From Hirundichthys speculiger (taxonomy: Eukaryota > Chordata > Actinopteri > Beloniformes > Exocoetidae), in assembly GCA_018398805.1 (NCBI GenBank), contig JAGFBZ010001889.1, forward strand, positions 1 through 64,000: DNA of 64,000 nucleotides. The letters run 5' to 3'. Of this stretch, positions 48,801 through 54,273 are shown piece by piece. The notes below the pieces were generated by a model. It made no database searches and had not been told where the DNA came from. It saw only the letters and a program-made list of their open reading frames with translations. The position numbers and the translations under genes were made by a program. The first letter of the stretch is position 1, and each line of letters opens with the position of its first letter.

Positions 48801-51394
48801 CTCACACCTGTGGGATCAGGGAACAACGGGTCTTCAGGGCTGAACTCAGAAACGGGTCATCAATAACGCAGGGCTGAGACTTCCAGGTCAGGACTTTCCA
48901 GAAGCTTCCTGAGGTGAACATCTGCAGCTGTTCACAAACGTCCCGTCTCTTCACTGAAGACACGTAAGGTGTGTTCCTGTATGTGAAGTCGTCAACTGGT
49001 TGAAGGTTTTAACTGGAATAAACCAGACTTTTGGCACGAAGAACATCCCAGACATGCTGTCAAAGTGATTTTCTTTAAATCTTTTAGTATTTTGTGTAAA
49101 AATGTTTTTAAAATCCTCTTATATTATCTTACAATCTATCCTGTTTGATTTTATCAGTGTCTCATTTTTTCCATGTGAATTATCGTTCTCACTGTACAAC
49201 ATTTTTATAACCATTTCCAGATTGATGAGCAGCAACAGTTCCTCTCTAAGAGCTTTGCTGATGTCTTTCCTTTTTGGCATTGTGTTAACACACACTTAAA
49301 TGCTCCAGACTCCAGACTCTTCAACCCTCTGGAAACATTAAAGGCGGTTCATAATATTGCAACAAGATTTTTCTTCTTGGCTTCATTTGTGCTAGATAAA
49401 TAACAGCGCGGTTAAATAGAGATCTGTGCTGTTGTTCATCTGAGCTCGTGTTTGTCTCATTATTCCCGCTGCAAACAGAACGCAGGTTTTAAGAAAGGCT
49501 GCTAACCTTTGTAGATGGCTGTGCTCACGCAGCTGTCCACAGAGGGTCTGGTCCAGGACCAGATCCTCAGGAGGGCGACCGCGACACTCCGTGACCCCAC
49601 CCACATTCAAATACACCTTGTAGTTGCTGAGATAAACTTTTTTTTACATAGTGTAGTTTTAGAGCTGGAATTTTAAAGAAAGGCCTTGTTAGGAAGAGGT
49701 TAATGACTCATCTGAAACGATGATCAAACCAGAGTTAATGAAGAAAGTTTGATCTGAGTTAACCTTAGATCAAACCTAAGAATCTTAAGATCTTAGACTG
49801 AACTGAACTAATTAACTTATTAATCCCCAATGTGAAATTATATTGTTGTATGTAAATTAGTGAGAAGATGCACAGGAAAGATGAAATTAAGTGAAAATGA
49901 AGTAATTTTGAGTTCAGAAATGGTCAGATAGGCAGTGGAGCGATAATCTCCAGAGTTCATTTGTTGCCAGGCAACAACAGTAATGCAGTGGTGATGTCAC
50001 AACACAAGTGAACTTTCAGTAGACAGCATGGATGGAGGCTCAAAGTCAGCAGCTGAGGTTCTCCTTCACAGGAACAGTGCTGCAGACTAACCCTAACCCG
50101 CTCCTGCTGCTCCTCCGTCAGTCTGTCTGAGGTCTCTGGTCCGACAGCCATGTCTCAGAAAACTCAACCCTTCTGCTGTCAGGGTTATCAGTGCTACAAG
50201 CTCTTCACCTCCACCTCTCAGGGATCTCACACTCCCAACCATAACCTAACCACATCCTAACCCTGACCGAGCCTCACCCTAACCAAGCCCTTACCTAAAC
50301 TAACCCTAACTTAAACCTAAACTAACTCTAACCTAGCACTTACTAAACTAACCCTAACTTAACCCTAAACTAACACTAACCTAGGGCTAACTACACTAAC
50401 CCTAACTTAGCCCTAAACTAACTCTAACCTACCACTTACTAAACTAACCCTAACTTAACCCTAAACTAACACTAACCTAGCACCAACTACACTAACCCGA
50501 ACTTAACCCTAAACTAACACCAACCTAGCCCTATCTACACTAACCCTATCTTAACCCTAAACTAACTCTAACCTACCCCTAACTAAACTAACCCTAACTT
50601 AACCTAAACTAACTCTAACCTAGGCCTAACTAAACTAACCCTAACTTAACCCTAAACCAACACTAACCTAGCCCTAACTACACTAACCCTAACTTAACCC
50701 TAAACTAACACTAACCTAGCCCTAACTAAACTAACCATAAACTAACCTAAGATAAACTAGAAAAGCACTCGGAGAGCGCAGTCCTCTGCCAAGCACAACA
50801 ATATATAGTGATTTACAGATTGCAATAAAATCTGCGTTCTGGATCAGATCCGGATCAGCTTTTGAATCTGATAGAGGTTCCCATTGTCAATCCCTGAGTC
50901 AAATTTCATGAGTTTTGGCCCCACTGACTGCAATATTATCGAAAATTTGAAAGTGATCCAGAATCCAGGATTTCTTCCGGATCACACCCAAAATGAAATC
51001 AGTTCTTCCTTTTCACATTTCTGACAACTGAACATTTCATCAAAATCCATCCAGAACTTTTTAAGTTATCTTGAACACAGACAGACAGACAGATAAACGC
51101 TGGTAAAAACAGAACCTCCTTGGAGGAGGGAACTATCTGCAGCTTCCACATGGAAGCAACTTTCCATCATCAGTGAAACTCATCATCACAATGATAAAAA
51201 GTGCCAGCAGCAGGTTTCCACCAGAGCAGCGGCGCTCTGGTTCCCTGGTTCCAGACTGCTGGTTAATCTGCTCCCAGTACCACTGTGGTCATATCTACTG
51301 GTTTTACACTGGGAGAGTCTGGTTTAAGCTCATGTCAACTCACCGTCGTTGCACAGCTGATCTCTGGGACAAAGTTTCTTCTCAAACAAACAAC
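8250..51394 (-). CDS. ptprn: ptprn (IA-2) receptor-type tyrosine pseudophosphatase, 20 visible coding exons
   Basis: Single-pass protein of neuroendocrine dense-core secretory granules, involved in granule biogenesis and regulated secretion; in humans it is the type 1 diabetes autoantigen IA-2. Exons read on minus encode, in order: a cysteine-rich RESP18-like N-terminus (C-L-F-E-K-K-L-C ... C-N-D-D-G-L-F-G-R-C), a low-complexity ectodomain with poly-Ser, part of the membrane-proximal domain ([10 protein letters not shown]), a transmembrane helix, a cytoplasmic linker, and a phosphatase-like domain. The P-loop reads [10 protein letters not shown] and the WPD loop reads S-W-P-A, the two substitutions that make this family catalytically inactive. 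All exon phases agree. About 840 residues are visible; human IA-2 has 979. Missing are the signal-peptide exon beyond 51394 and a membrane-proximal exon between 30564 and 30862. The C-terminus A-I-L-K-A-L-P is conserved. Phogrin (ptprn2) is less likely because [14 protein letters not shown] and S-W-P-A are IA-2-like. Confidence 0.95.
9681..9754 (-). CDS. ptprn: ptprn visible exon 19
   Basis: Encodes [20 protein letters not shown]; enters in phase 1 and exits in phase 0 after V-R-T-K. The Q-loop region is in this exon. Confidence 0.95.
9858..9922 (-). CDS. ptprn: ptprn visible exon 18 (second half of the P-loop)
   Basis: Continues the P-loop as (S)[15 protein letters not shown]. The Asp where active phosphatases have Ala marks the pseudophosphatase state. 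Phases 2 in, 1 out. Confidence 0.95.
10294..10347 (-). CDS. ptprn: ptprn visible exon 17
   Basis: 54 nt encoding [17 protein letters not shown], up to the P-loop cysteine. Phases 2 in, 2 out. Confidence 0.95.
10640..10960 (+). pseudogene. Tc1-like transposase remnant
   Basis: Positions about 10828-10928 on + encode [13 protein letters not shown] followed by R-P-A-G-T-P-Q-T-H and a stop. This is the region around the second catalytic Asp of fish Tc1 transposases. No intact frame or terminal repeats were found. It sits in a ptprn intron. Confidence 0.6.
11243..11320. repeat. (CAGCTGGAG)n repeat abutting a splice donor
   Basis: About eight imperfect 9-bp units of CAGCTGGAG/CAGCTGCAG type. On the minus strand the repeat begins directly at the donor of ptprn visible exon 16 (GTACTG at 11321-11316), so the phosphatase frame reads on into Cys/Ser codons if the intron is retained. 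Confidence 0.85.
11322..11488 (-). CDS. ptprn: ptprn visible exon 16 (WPD-loop exon)
   Basis: Encodes [20 protein letters not shown] through [11 protein letters not shown] to L-L-D-F-R. The WPD aspartate is Ala, as in IA-2. Phases 0 in, 2 out. Confidence 0.95.
11564..11683 (-). CDS. ptprn: ptprn visible exon 15
   Basis: Exactly 40 codons, beginning [14 protein letters not shown] and ending [14 protein letters not shown]. Both phases are 0. A short (CA)n tract follows the donor. Confidence 0.95.
11778..11855 (-). CDS. ptprn: ptprn visible exon 14
   Basis: 26 codons, [20 protein letters not shown] and on to D-F-W-Q. His replaces the Gln of the usual A-T-Q-G-P motif. Both phases are 0. Confidence 0.95.
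12076..12149 (-). CDS. ptprn: ptprn visible exon 13
   Basis: Encodes (Y)[19 protein letters not shown] then N-A-S-T-I, the substrate-recognition-loop region (D-Y-V/I-N-A-S). Phases 1 in, 0 out. It is absent from long reading frames because it is short, but both splice sites are good. Confidence 0.93.
12460..12560. repeat. Dispersed 'gaccactaggggctgg' repeat
   Basis: Matches 48030-48100 (same order: ctgaccactagggg, ctggttccaaca, gagtcagtctcca, tgacct). The first part is also the unit of the 46570-48045 minisatellite, so the array probably grew from a copy of this repeat. Confidence 0.6.
12635..12922. mobile_element. hAT MITE with perfect 8-bp TSD
   Basis: 288 bp. Ends are CAGTGTTTCTCAACC and GGTTGAGAAACACTG, perfect 15-bp inverted repeats of Charlie-like hAT type. 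It is flanked by TTTTAGAG at 12627-12634 and 12923-12930. It lies 35 bp from the splice donor of ptprn visible exon 12. Confidence 0.92.
12965..13112 (-). CDS. ptprn: ptprn visible exon 12
   Basis: Begins [20 protein letters not shown], then C-S-Y-Q-A-E-P and K-K-N-R. It is the start of the phosphatase-like fold. Phases 0 in, 1 out. Confidence 0.95.
13945..14108 (+). pseudogene. Harbinger Myb/SANT-like gene, exon 1 only (copy 1)
   Basis: Starts at the in-frame Met of [16 protein letters not shown]. It encodes about 54 residues with a helix pattern of Myb/SANT DNA-binding proteins from PIF/Harbinger transposons (Y-E-D-F-K-E-I-F, then W-Q-K-I-A-D-R-V). It ends at a GTAAGT-type donor. No downstream exon is left. 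Confidence 0.7.
14510..14794 (-). pseudogene. HARBI1-like nuclease N-terminal exon (copy 1)
   Basis: On minus it encodes [21 protein letters not shown] and [11 protein letters not shown], the N-terminal helical part of HARBI1-family nucleases, before the catalytic DDE residues. It cannot be active. Confidence 0.75.
16384..16692 (-). CDS. ptprn: ptprn visible exon 11 (cytoplasmic linker, Gly-rich insert)
   Basis: 103 codons, both phases 0. Starts [15 protein letters not shown] and ends [21 protein letters not shown] and [11 protein letters not shown] are strongly conserved. Between them lies a run of about 35 residues that is almost all Gly and Ala, encoded by a GGN/GCN-rich tract (about 16527-16635). 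Mammalian IA-2 has a short ordinary segment there. The opposite strand reads as Pro-rich but is a shadow. Confidence 0.93.
16890..17120. repeat. Degenerate AT-rich 'gtgattttatgacaaaa' domain 1
   Basis: Many overlapping imperfect copies of motifs such as tttgtgattttatgac and caaaaagttgcgattttgcaa. Related stretches lie at 23200-23530, 28500-28620 and 29820-30310. Confidence 0.5.
17245..17385. repeat. Fragment related to the end of the env region at 22943-23090
   Basis: Shares gaacacttccatataagga, then ctcagcactga and ggaggtcctgaggta, in the same order as 22943-23035. It is a detached piece of the same retroviral 3' region. The remaining DNA at 17386-18000 has no feature I can support. Confidence 0.6.
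18003..18240. repeat. Dispersed repeat, copy 2 of 3
   Basis: Same block order as 7193-7590 and 50752-51130: agagcgcagacctccgccaag, then gaaagtgatccagaatccag, then catcaaaatccatcc, with the internal part shortened. Confidence 0.7.
18720..18746. repeat. 27-bp near-perfect palindrome
   Basis: Arms GTAGTGGGTGGTC (18720-18732) and GACCACCCACTAC (18734-18746) around a single T. DNA at 18241-19100 is otherwise without a recognised gene. Confidence 0.9.
19160..20960 (+). mobile_element. L2-type LINE fragment on +, split by an antisense L2
   Basis: On +, 19170-19335 encodes [14 protein letters not shown] and [13 protein letters not shown]; the same protein resumes at 20845-20935 with [18 protein letters not shown]. 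These are adjacent stretches of the L2 reverse transcriptase, so the intervening DNA is a later insertion. The fragment is truncated at both ends. Confidence 0.8.
19338..20845 (-). mobile_element. 5'-truncated L2/Maui LINE on -, inserted in the + L2
   Basis: Open frame 20829-19525 on minus (434 aa) is the C-terminal two-thirds of an L2-clade ORF2. It contains [11 protein letters not shown], the catalytic F-D-T-V-D-H and [19 protein letters not shown], and the terminal thumb region. There is no frameshift, so the insertion is fairly young. The 3' end is a (TTA)n tail at 19338-19384. The 5' end stops inside the reverse transcriptase and no endonuclease is present. Confidence 0.9.
21174..23170 (+). 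mobile_element. Endogenous retrovirus remnant, env region only
   Basis: Broken coding pieces on + at 21174-21407 (hydrophobic leader-like N-terminus), 21984-22187 and 22289-22960. The last contains a dibasic-rich R-R-K-R-R segment, like a furin site between surface and transmembrane subunits, and several Cys and N-glycosylation sequons. Stops and frame changes separate the pieces. An AATAAA near 23150 and the repeated segment shared with 17245 suggest an adjoining LTR. No gag or pol is recognisable. The assignment to env is from general architecture. Confidence 0.5.
22289..22960 (+). pseudogene. Env-like fragment (223 codons)
   Basis: The longest open part of the retroviral remnant. It has a basic cleavage-like cluster (around 22490-22510), followed by a region with conserved-looking N-x-S/T sequons. 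It lacks an N-terminal signal and a clear membrane anchor in frame, so it cannot be a complete envelope protein. Confidence 0.45.
23200..23530. repeat. Degenerate AT-rich domain 2
   Basis: Imperfect repetition of motifs like aaaaagtcacaattttac and gcaaaactcaatataag, similar in style to 16890-17120 and 29820-30310. Confidence 0.45.
23545..27728. repeat. 62-bp minisatellite copying a ptprn exon end and its splice donor
   Basis: About 36 units, split by a hAT element at 23791-25691. On minus each unit reads CAGGAGTACCAG, then GTGAGGAGTC or GTGAGTCAGC, then about 40 nt of intron ending aaaaaaccaaacacgga. The last unit is the real end of ptprn visible exon 10 (E-Y-Q codons and donor at 27716). 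The array was therefore built from the last 12 nt of that exon plus the start of its intron. Units vary by single bases and a 5-bp insert (gagctgactc against gactcctc). Confidence 0.95.
23791..25691. mobile_element. 1.9-kb hAT-like non-autonomous element inside the minisatellite
   Basis: Ends TAGAGATCGACC and GGTCGATCTCTA, flanked by GTTCTGTG (23783-23790 and 25692-25699), which is minisatellite sequence. Subterminal DNA is dense in CCGATAT/ATATCGG motifs. No transposase frame survives. An internal piece at 24474-24600 resembles another dispersed fish repeat (ttccggacagtaagccg). Confidence 0.88.
27717..27926 (-). CDS. ptprn: ptprn visible exon 10 (transmembrane exon)
   Basis: 70 codons, both phases 0. 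A juxtamembrane stretch ([12 protein letters not shown]) is followed by a helix [20 protein letters not shown], then basic [12 protein letters not shown] and L-G-L-E-P-E-G-G, ending H-Q-E-Y-Q. Its last 12 nt and donor seed the adjacent minisatellite. Confidence 0.93.
28025..28110 (-). pseudogene. Tc1-like transposase scrap
   Basis: On minus, 28090-28050 reads [12 protein letters not shown], the strongly conserved Tc1 motif near the second catalytic Asp. Only about 85 bp remain. Confidence 0.6.
28242..28300 (-). CDS. ptprn: ptprn visible exon 9
   Basis: 59 nt encoding (E)[19 protein letters not shown], the C-terminal part of the membrane-proximal ectodomain. Phases 1 in, 0 out. Confidence 0.92.
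28951..29818. mobile_element. 868-bp TIR element flanked by TA
   Basis: Ends CACTGTAAAAAA and TTTTTTTTTACAGTG, with TA on both sides (28949-28950 and 29819-29820). The interior is AT-rich and non-coding. The TA flank points to Tc1/mariner-type or CACTA-like mobilisation; which one cannot be decided here. Confidence 0.65.
29820..30310. repeat. Degenerate AT-rich domain 4
   Basis: Long run of imperfect motifs such as aaaaagtcacagttttgcg, gacaaaatgttgtgaatg and aaagttgcagttgtac. Domain 3 is the shorter 28500-28620 stretch. No frame is conserved. Confidence 0.5.
30485..30564 (-). CDS. ptprn: ptprn visible exon 8
   Basis: Encodes (S)[19 protein letters not shown] and A-D-E-A-N-G-A, a core strand of the membrane-proximal ectodomain. 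Phases 2 in, 1 out. Confidence 0.93.
30862..31034 (-). CDS. ptprn: ptprn visible exon 7
   Basis: 57 codons plus 2 nt: [10 protein letters not shown] ... [11 protein letters not shown]. Pro/Thr-rich linker of the ectodomain. Donor AAAG|GTGCAG. The phase joins directly to visible exon 8, although a conserved segment found in IA-2 between these two regions is absent. Confidence 0.85.
31600..32015 (+). mobile_element. Solo-LTR-like segment
   Basis: Contains a TATA-like ctataaagac near 31776, a GC-rich leader, a donor-like caaggtaag near 31895, and an AATAAA near 31963, in LTR order. The ends were not located and no target duplication was found, so this is tentative. Confidence 0.35.
32707..33272 (+). 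pseudogene. Gypsy gag remnant with CCHC knuckle
   Basis: Starts M-D-L-V-E-S-D-P and predicts a coiled segment. After frame changes it reaches [14 protein letters not shown] (33199-33240), a perfect C-x2-C-x4-H-x4-C nucleic-acid-binding knuckle. Confidence 0.8.
33340..33820 (+). pseudogene. Gypsy aspartic protease remnant
   Basis: Contains [13 protein letters not shown], the catalytic D-S-G-A motif, and the later L-P-W-L-L-L-H-N-P segment typical of gypsy protease/RT junctions. Confidence 0.8.
33863..34492. mobile_element. Foreign DNA inserted in the gypsy element
   Basis: The gypsy sequence breaks off near 33863 and resumes near 34492. The right end (accgcgaaaactaagggatcactgta) resembles the terminus of a fish DNA transposon. 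A G-run lies at 34430-34452. The left end has no matching inverted repeat, so part of host or element DNA was probably lost. Confidence 0.45.
34492..35560 (+). pseudogene. Gypsy reverse transcriptase end and RNase H, broken
   Basis: [12 protein letters not shown] and V-S-F-L-G-Y-V-I are the classic end of the gypsy RT palm, followed by R-F-L-G-F-A-N-F-Y and a stop. [12 protein letters not shown] and W-T-D-H-K-N-L mark RNase H in shifted frames. Confidence 0.8.
35558..36411 (+). pseudogene. Gypsy integrase and chromodomain-like tail, frameshifted
   Basis: The integrase core shows the first Asp region (H-I-A-L-D-F-V), D-H-G-P-Q-F with the second Asp, and N-G-Q-T-E-Q with the catalytic Glu. The C-terminus continues in another frame ([24 protein letters not shown]). 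Confidence 0.85.
36394..36437. repeat. 17-bp perfect inverted repeat at the gypsy truncation
   Basis: AGCCCTTCTGCCATTGT at 36394-36410 and its complement at 36421-36437, 10-nt loop. The gypsy protein homology ends in the left arm. The 36424-36561 frame that follows (46 codons) is not recognised. Confidence 0.9.
36749..37945. mobile_element. Long-terminal-inverted-repeat element
   Basis: About 36749-36995 is inverted at about 37690-37945: for example ttccccgtgtttaactttca against its complement with minor changes, and tttgtctatgtagattgct. The arms are about 250 bp with a 690-bp unrelated centre. No coding sequence. It is inserted in the 10-bp minisatellite. The exact ends are uncertain because the outermost bases have diverged. 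Confidence 0.75.
38277..38440 (+). pseudogene. Harbinger Myb/SANT-like exon 1 (copy 2)
   Basis: Same protein as copy 1 from M-D-R-W-R-S-V-Y-F, one substitution near the end (V-H-S for V-N-S). It has the splice-donor-like GTAAAT instead of GTAAGT. Confidence 0.7.
38870..39162 (-). pseudogene. HARBI1-like nuclease N-terminal exon (copy 2)
   Basis: Again [12 protein letters not shown] and L-R-F-F-A-T-G-T-Y on minus. It differs from copy 1 by a two-residue insertion (A-Q) before T-V-C-V-S. No catalytic core. Confidence 0.75.
40969..41003 (-). CDS. ptprn: ptprn visible exon 6 (35-nt micro-exon)
   Basis: Encodes (D)[11 protein letters not shown] between acceptor ttatttctcag and donor GTGAGC. Phases 1 in, 0 out fit both neighbours exactly. 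Confidence 0.85.
41095..41238 (-). CDS. ptprn: ptprn visible exon 5
   Basis: Encodes (E)[19 protein letters not shown], then S-P-E-Q-K-D-D-L-P. It aligns with the IA-2 ectodomain helix that contains L-T-P-E-Q-L. Phases 1 in, 1 out. Confidence 0.9.
41350..42230. other. A-rich intronic stretch, no gene
   Basis: Strongly A-rich on + (many aacaaaa/acaaaaa runs), giving hydrophobic shadow frames on minus. No conserved protein, RNA or transposon end is recognised. Confidence 0.6.
42242..42599 (-). CDS. ptprn: ptprn visible exon 4 (poly-Ser ectodomain exon)
   Basis: Begins [16 protein letters not shown]; the middle has two serine runs separated by Pro/Ser sequence; then [11 protein letters not shown]. 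Phases 0 in, 1 out. The serine runs are encoded by GAGGAG-type trinucleotides on +. Confidence 0.9.
42738..42798. repeat. (TA)n microsatellite
   Basis: About 60 bp of TA in the intron between ptprn visible exons 3 and 4. Confidence 0.95.
42962..43107 (-). CDS. ptprn: ptprn visible exon 3
   Basis: Encodes [20 protein letters not shown] followed by [11 protein letters not shown]. The acceptor is cttttag next to 43107; more upstream AGs would put a stop in frame, which fixes this choice. Phases 1 in, 0 out. Confidence 0.88.
43389..43499 (-). CDS. ptprn: ptprn visible exon 2 (RESP18-like domain)
   Basis: Encodes (D)[19 protein letters not shown], then [16 protein letters not shown]. The Cys is part of the conserved N-terminal disulfide region used for granule sorting. 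Phases 1 in, 1 out. Confidence 0.93.
44387..44514 (+). pseudogene. THAP-domain first exon
   Basis: [13 protein letters not shown], then [12 protein letters not shown]. This is the N-terminal half of a C2CH THAP zinc finger, with the first Cys pair and the F-P-K-D motif. It ends at a GTGAAT donor. The exon with the remaining Cys and His is not found. Confidence 0.75.
45316..45555 (-). pseudogene. Acidic N-terminal exon at the right end of the THAP element
   Basis: Begins [14 protein letters not shown], Ser/Glu-rich, with [13 protein letters not shown]-x-F-E-P motif is familiar from transposon-encoded proteins of fish, but I cannot name this one. It would be the partner gene read inward from the right end. 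Confidence 0.4.
46567..48045. repeat. 31-bp minisatellite (ctgaccactagaggctgcagttcctcta)n
   Basis: About 40 units with variants (ctccagtt, ctgtactt, ccggttc). Interrupted at 46931-47092 by a truncated repeat whose right part (cccggtaaagattc to cggcgcccctg) recurs at 47236-47288 with the same flank, so element and units were co-amplified. The array runs into the dispersed repeat at 48030-48100. Confidence 0.93.
46931..47092 (-). mobile_element. Truncated hAT-like repeat inside the 31-bp array
   Basis: On minus it begins CAGGGGCGCCGCTAGGG and is rich in GGGCCC. This terminus is common in fish hAT MITEs; the other end is missing. No target duplication is seen. Confidence 0.45.
48150..49500. other. 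Intronic DNA without recognised features
   Basis: Apart from a short (AC)n at 48620-48637, I see no gene, terminal repeats or conserved frame. Confidence 0.5.
49507..49626 (-). other. Orphan candidate exon (120 nt) inside a ptprn intron
   Basis: Minus-strand acceptor tttatctcag and donor GTTAGC bracket an open stretch [20 protein letters not shown] ending R-E-H-S-H-L-Q. It enters and leaves in phase 2, whereas the surrounding ptprn intron is phase 1; spliced there it would hit a stop, so it is not a ptprn cassette. It may belong to a nested or degraded gene. Not recognised. Confidence 0.3.
50230..50755. repeat. Degenerate telomere-like (CCCTAA) array
   Basis: About 500 bp of ctaaccctaac, cttaaccctaaa and ctaacactaacctagc in roughly 55-60-bp higher-order units. 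The 6-mer phase is imperfect throughout. It lies in the ptprn intron between visible exons 1 and 2. Confidence 0.85.
50752..51130. repeat. Dispersed repeat, copy 3 of 3
   Basis: Most complete copy: starts aaactagaaaagcactcggagagcg, includes ctggatcagatccggatcag and gaaagtgatccagaatccag, ends gttatcttgaacacagacag then ggaggaggga. It starts directly at the end of the telomere-like array. Confidence 0.7.
51344..51394 (-). CDS. ptprn: ptprn visible exon 1 (first Cys-rich exon)
   Basis: 51 nt encoding (G)[16 protein letters not shown](D), which joins D-G-L-F-G-R-C in the next exon. Acceptor tgtctgcag, donor GTGAGT. It needs a phase-1 upstream exon with the signal peptide, which I cannot find. Confidence 0.92.
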
Positions 51395-51399
51395 CTGCA

Positions 51400-54130
51400 G
51401 ACACAAAAACGACAACAAAAGCCACATGAACTTCACTTTTTAAAAAAAAATAAAAAAACACCTGCCACCTGACAGAAGCTACTAATCCAGAGGTTGTTGA
51501 AGTGATGCAGGAGACCTGCTTCGGTGTCTGTTTCAGAACCATCCAGCTCATGTCCACCTGGGCCCCCTGGGTTGAAAGTAGCTACTGCGCCCAGAAATTC
51601 TGTCCATAAAAGTTCTGAACAGAAATGGCGACAAACAGCAGCATGTGGAATAAATCCAAATCTCTGCCCTTTTATTTCAACCGTATACCAGTTGTGTTTG
51701 ATATAACCTTTGTAATCTTTCAGATGATTGTCTTGTCTTCTTGGGGCCTGCAGAGGACACAGAGAAGAGAATTGGAACTTTTCCTCTCTTTCTTCTCCAT
51801 TATCTGGTTTCCATGGTGATGTGAAGCTAAGACCAGGAGAAGAAATAGGGAGTCCTCTGAGCTCTTCTCCCTACAGTTCAGAACAAACCTTCCTGAACGA
51901 CGTCTTACTGGGCAATCCTCGGCCCCACCACCAGGGGGGGTCCAGAGGGACTGGCCCTGATGATGCCCCTGATCCCAAACCCAGAACCAGCAGACAAATC
52001 CACATGGACCCCTGTTGCAGCTGTCTGCTGGCTCACACAGGGCCCTGTTTTAAATGCTGGCTGGGTTCCTGCTCTTCATCCTGTTTCCAGTCATTATCTG
52101 GTTTGCCTGTGGCGTTCAAAAGAATTTTGTCATTATGAAACCACTAGGGTTAGAGTTAGCAATCTCCTTTTGTTAAAACCAAAACCTAAAAGATAAAGTG
52201 TCCAACTGGTTTCACGTTTCATCAAGAGTTCAGGCTGAAGTGAGCTGGGTCCGAACATTTCCAGCCTCACGTCTCCACCGTTCACCCAGCTCTGGAAAAA
52301 CAGACAGGTGATGTGGAAAACATCTGTCAGCCCTCGAGGACGCTCATCAATACTGTTGCTAAGATCCTGCAGATGGAGATCAGTGCTGTGAGGCCGTAAA
52401 CGGCAGCAGACATGAAGCTGCTCGCTCTCTGATGTCTGTCCAGGTCTGTTCATTAAACATTCATGTTGAACATCATCAGAACACGCGCCTCCACTCATCT
52501 GGCGCATCAAACCTCTGGTTTCTGATCTTTTCGGTTGACGTTTATTCTTTTTTGTTGTTGTTGTTCTCGTGATGCAGCTGCTGCTCGTGGTCTCGTCAAG
52601 TTTCAGAGTTAGATTACAGGATTAAAGCTGCTGCAGGGATGTTAAAGTTAAACACCAGGTAAATGACAGCAGAACCGCTGTCACGTTGATTCAGTCTCTC
52701 CTCAAATTCATGTGTACATTTTTTTAAAACTCAGAGAAGAAAAAAAATTATTGCATTATGCTTTTATTACATTTCAGAGAGTATTCTGACTCTCTTGGGG
52801 CTGGGTTTGAAGTCATTTTATATTTAAAATAAATAATTTAACGAAAATTATTTTTATTTTATTGTGTCATATCACTATCCTGGATGGCCTCATCTGAACT
52901 GTTATATAACCGCAGGACAGAGATAAAGATCAACATGAAGAAGAAGAGGGAGGGGCAGCCCTCTGGAGGCCTGAAGCCCCGGAGGAGTTCGTCTCCATGA
53001 CAACACAAACAAGTCTCGGCTGCATCTGTCAGAGAGGGAACCTCCGTTAACCGAGGACTCAGAGATGCTGCTAAAAGTAGCGCAGAGAGGTTCTCCATCC
53101 CTCAGATCAAACTCCAGGATGACTAATCTCTGAAGGGGTTGAAGGGGTAATCAATTTGTTCACATTATTATAATTATTATCATTATTATTGCTTTATTTT
53201 GACACAGTGAAAACCATTATATGGTGTTGCTCATCTGAGGTTGTATCTGCCTTAAAGTGAGACCCACAGCGATCAGTAGATTTTTATTATGTTGTTCCAC
53301 AGAACAAATACATGATTTAACAAGGGATGTAACTCCTGAACAGTTTCAGATGTGTGAGCACAAGCGCATGCAGCGTTGTTGGTTACTGCCAGGACGTCAT
53401 GAGGAACAGACGCTATAATCGTAAATGTGTTCCTGTGGATCAGACCAGCCTTTCATCATCATCATCATCATCATCATTATCGTACATTATCCACTCAGTC
53501 CACTGACTTCATAATGGTGCTCTGACGGCTGACAGCAGCTATTTAAGGTGGAACAACAGCCGGTATTTAAGGTGGAATGGGGCTAAAGCCAACCAGAGTG
53601 CCAGCAGTGTCGCCCCTCCACAGTTCTGCTGAACCTGTCAACTGTCACCTTTAAACACCGACATCCTGAATTACCTTCAACTGACAGAGCGGCCTCCACA
53701 GGCAACTGGTGTGTGTTTGCCTGTGTAGAAGTTCGATTCCTGCTGCTGTGAGAACCAACTGGAACTGAGAACATTATAGACAACGGCATCAATTTGTTTG
53801 TTAAAGACGAAAGTGAGCAGCCGTTCATGGAAGTGACCATCATAAAGAAATGGAAGTCCAATTAAAGACTGCTGCTTTTAGCTGTCTAATGAAATTTGTA
53901 CACAATAAGACACTCAAGGTTTTCAAATGACAGTTCCATTGTTCTTCTATTCCAAACCCCCAGTATTTGTGTATTCTAGTCTGATCTCAGAGGTTTTGTT
54001 TAAATGAGTAATATTTTCACCACCAATTGCATGCAGAAAAAAGTAAAATCATAAAACCACGAGTCATATCTGAGGAATGTGAAACACTCATCAGTCTGTC
54101 CCATTGGCTTTTAATGTTGGTTTATTTTCT
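51400..54130. other. DNA without recognised genes
   Basis: A (CAT)n tract lies at 53454-53478 and short AT-rich stretches elsewhere. The missing first ptprn exon and promoter would be expected here or farther right, but no hydrophobic signal-peptide exon with a phase-1 donor is evident. Confidence 0.4.
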
Positions 54131-54273
54131 TTTTTTAAATGATTTCTTTTATTTGGAGTCACATAAGTATTACATCAAGTGTAGTTTTATATCACATACA
54201 ATAAACATTTCTTCTGTGCCCCATTTTCCTTTTAACCCTAACCTTCAAATGTTGACATGTAAATAAAATAGAC

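Noticed and set aside
51524..52196. Overlapping + frames of 60-136 codons
   Set aside because: No conserved motif, no splice-compatible structure, and composition like the surrounding intergenic DNA.
52859..53098. Possible signal-peptide exon of ptprn (M-E-N-L-S-A-L-L-L-A-A-S-L on -)
   Set aside because: The hydrophobic stretch is short, and the available GT donor would leave phase 2, while the next exon needs phase 1.
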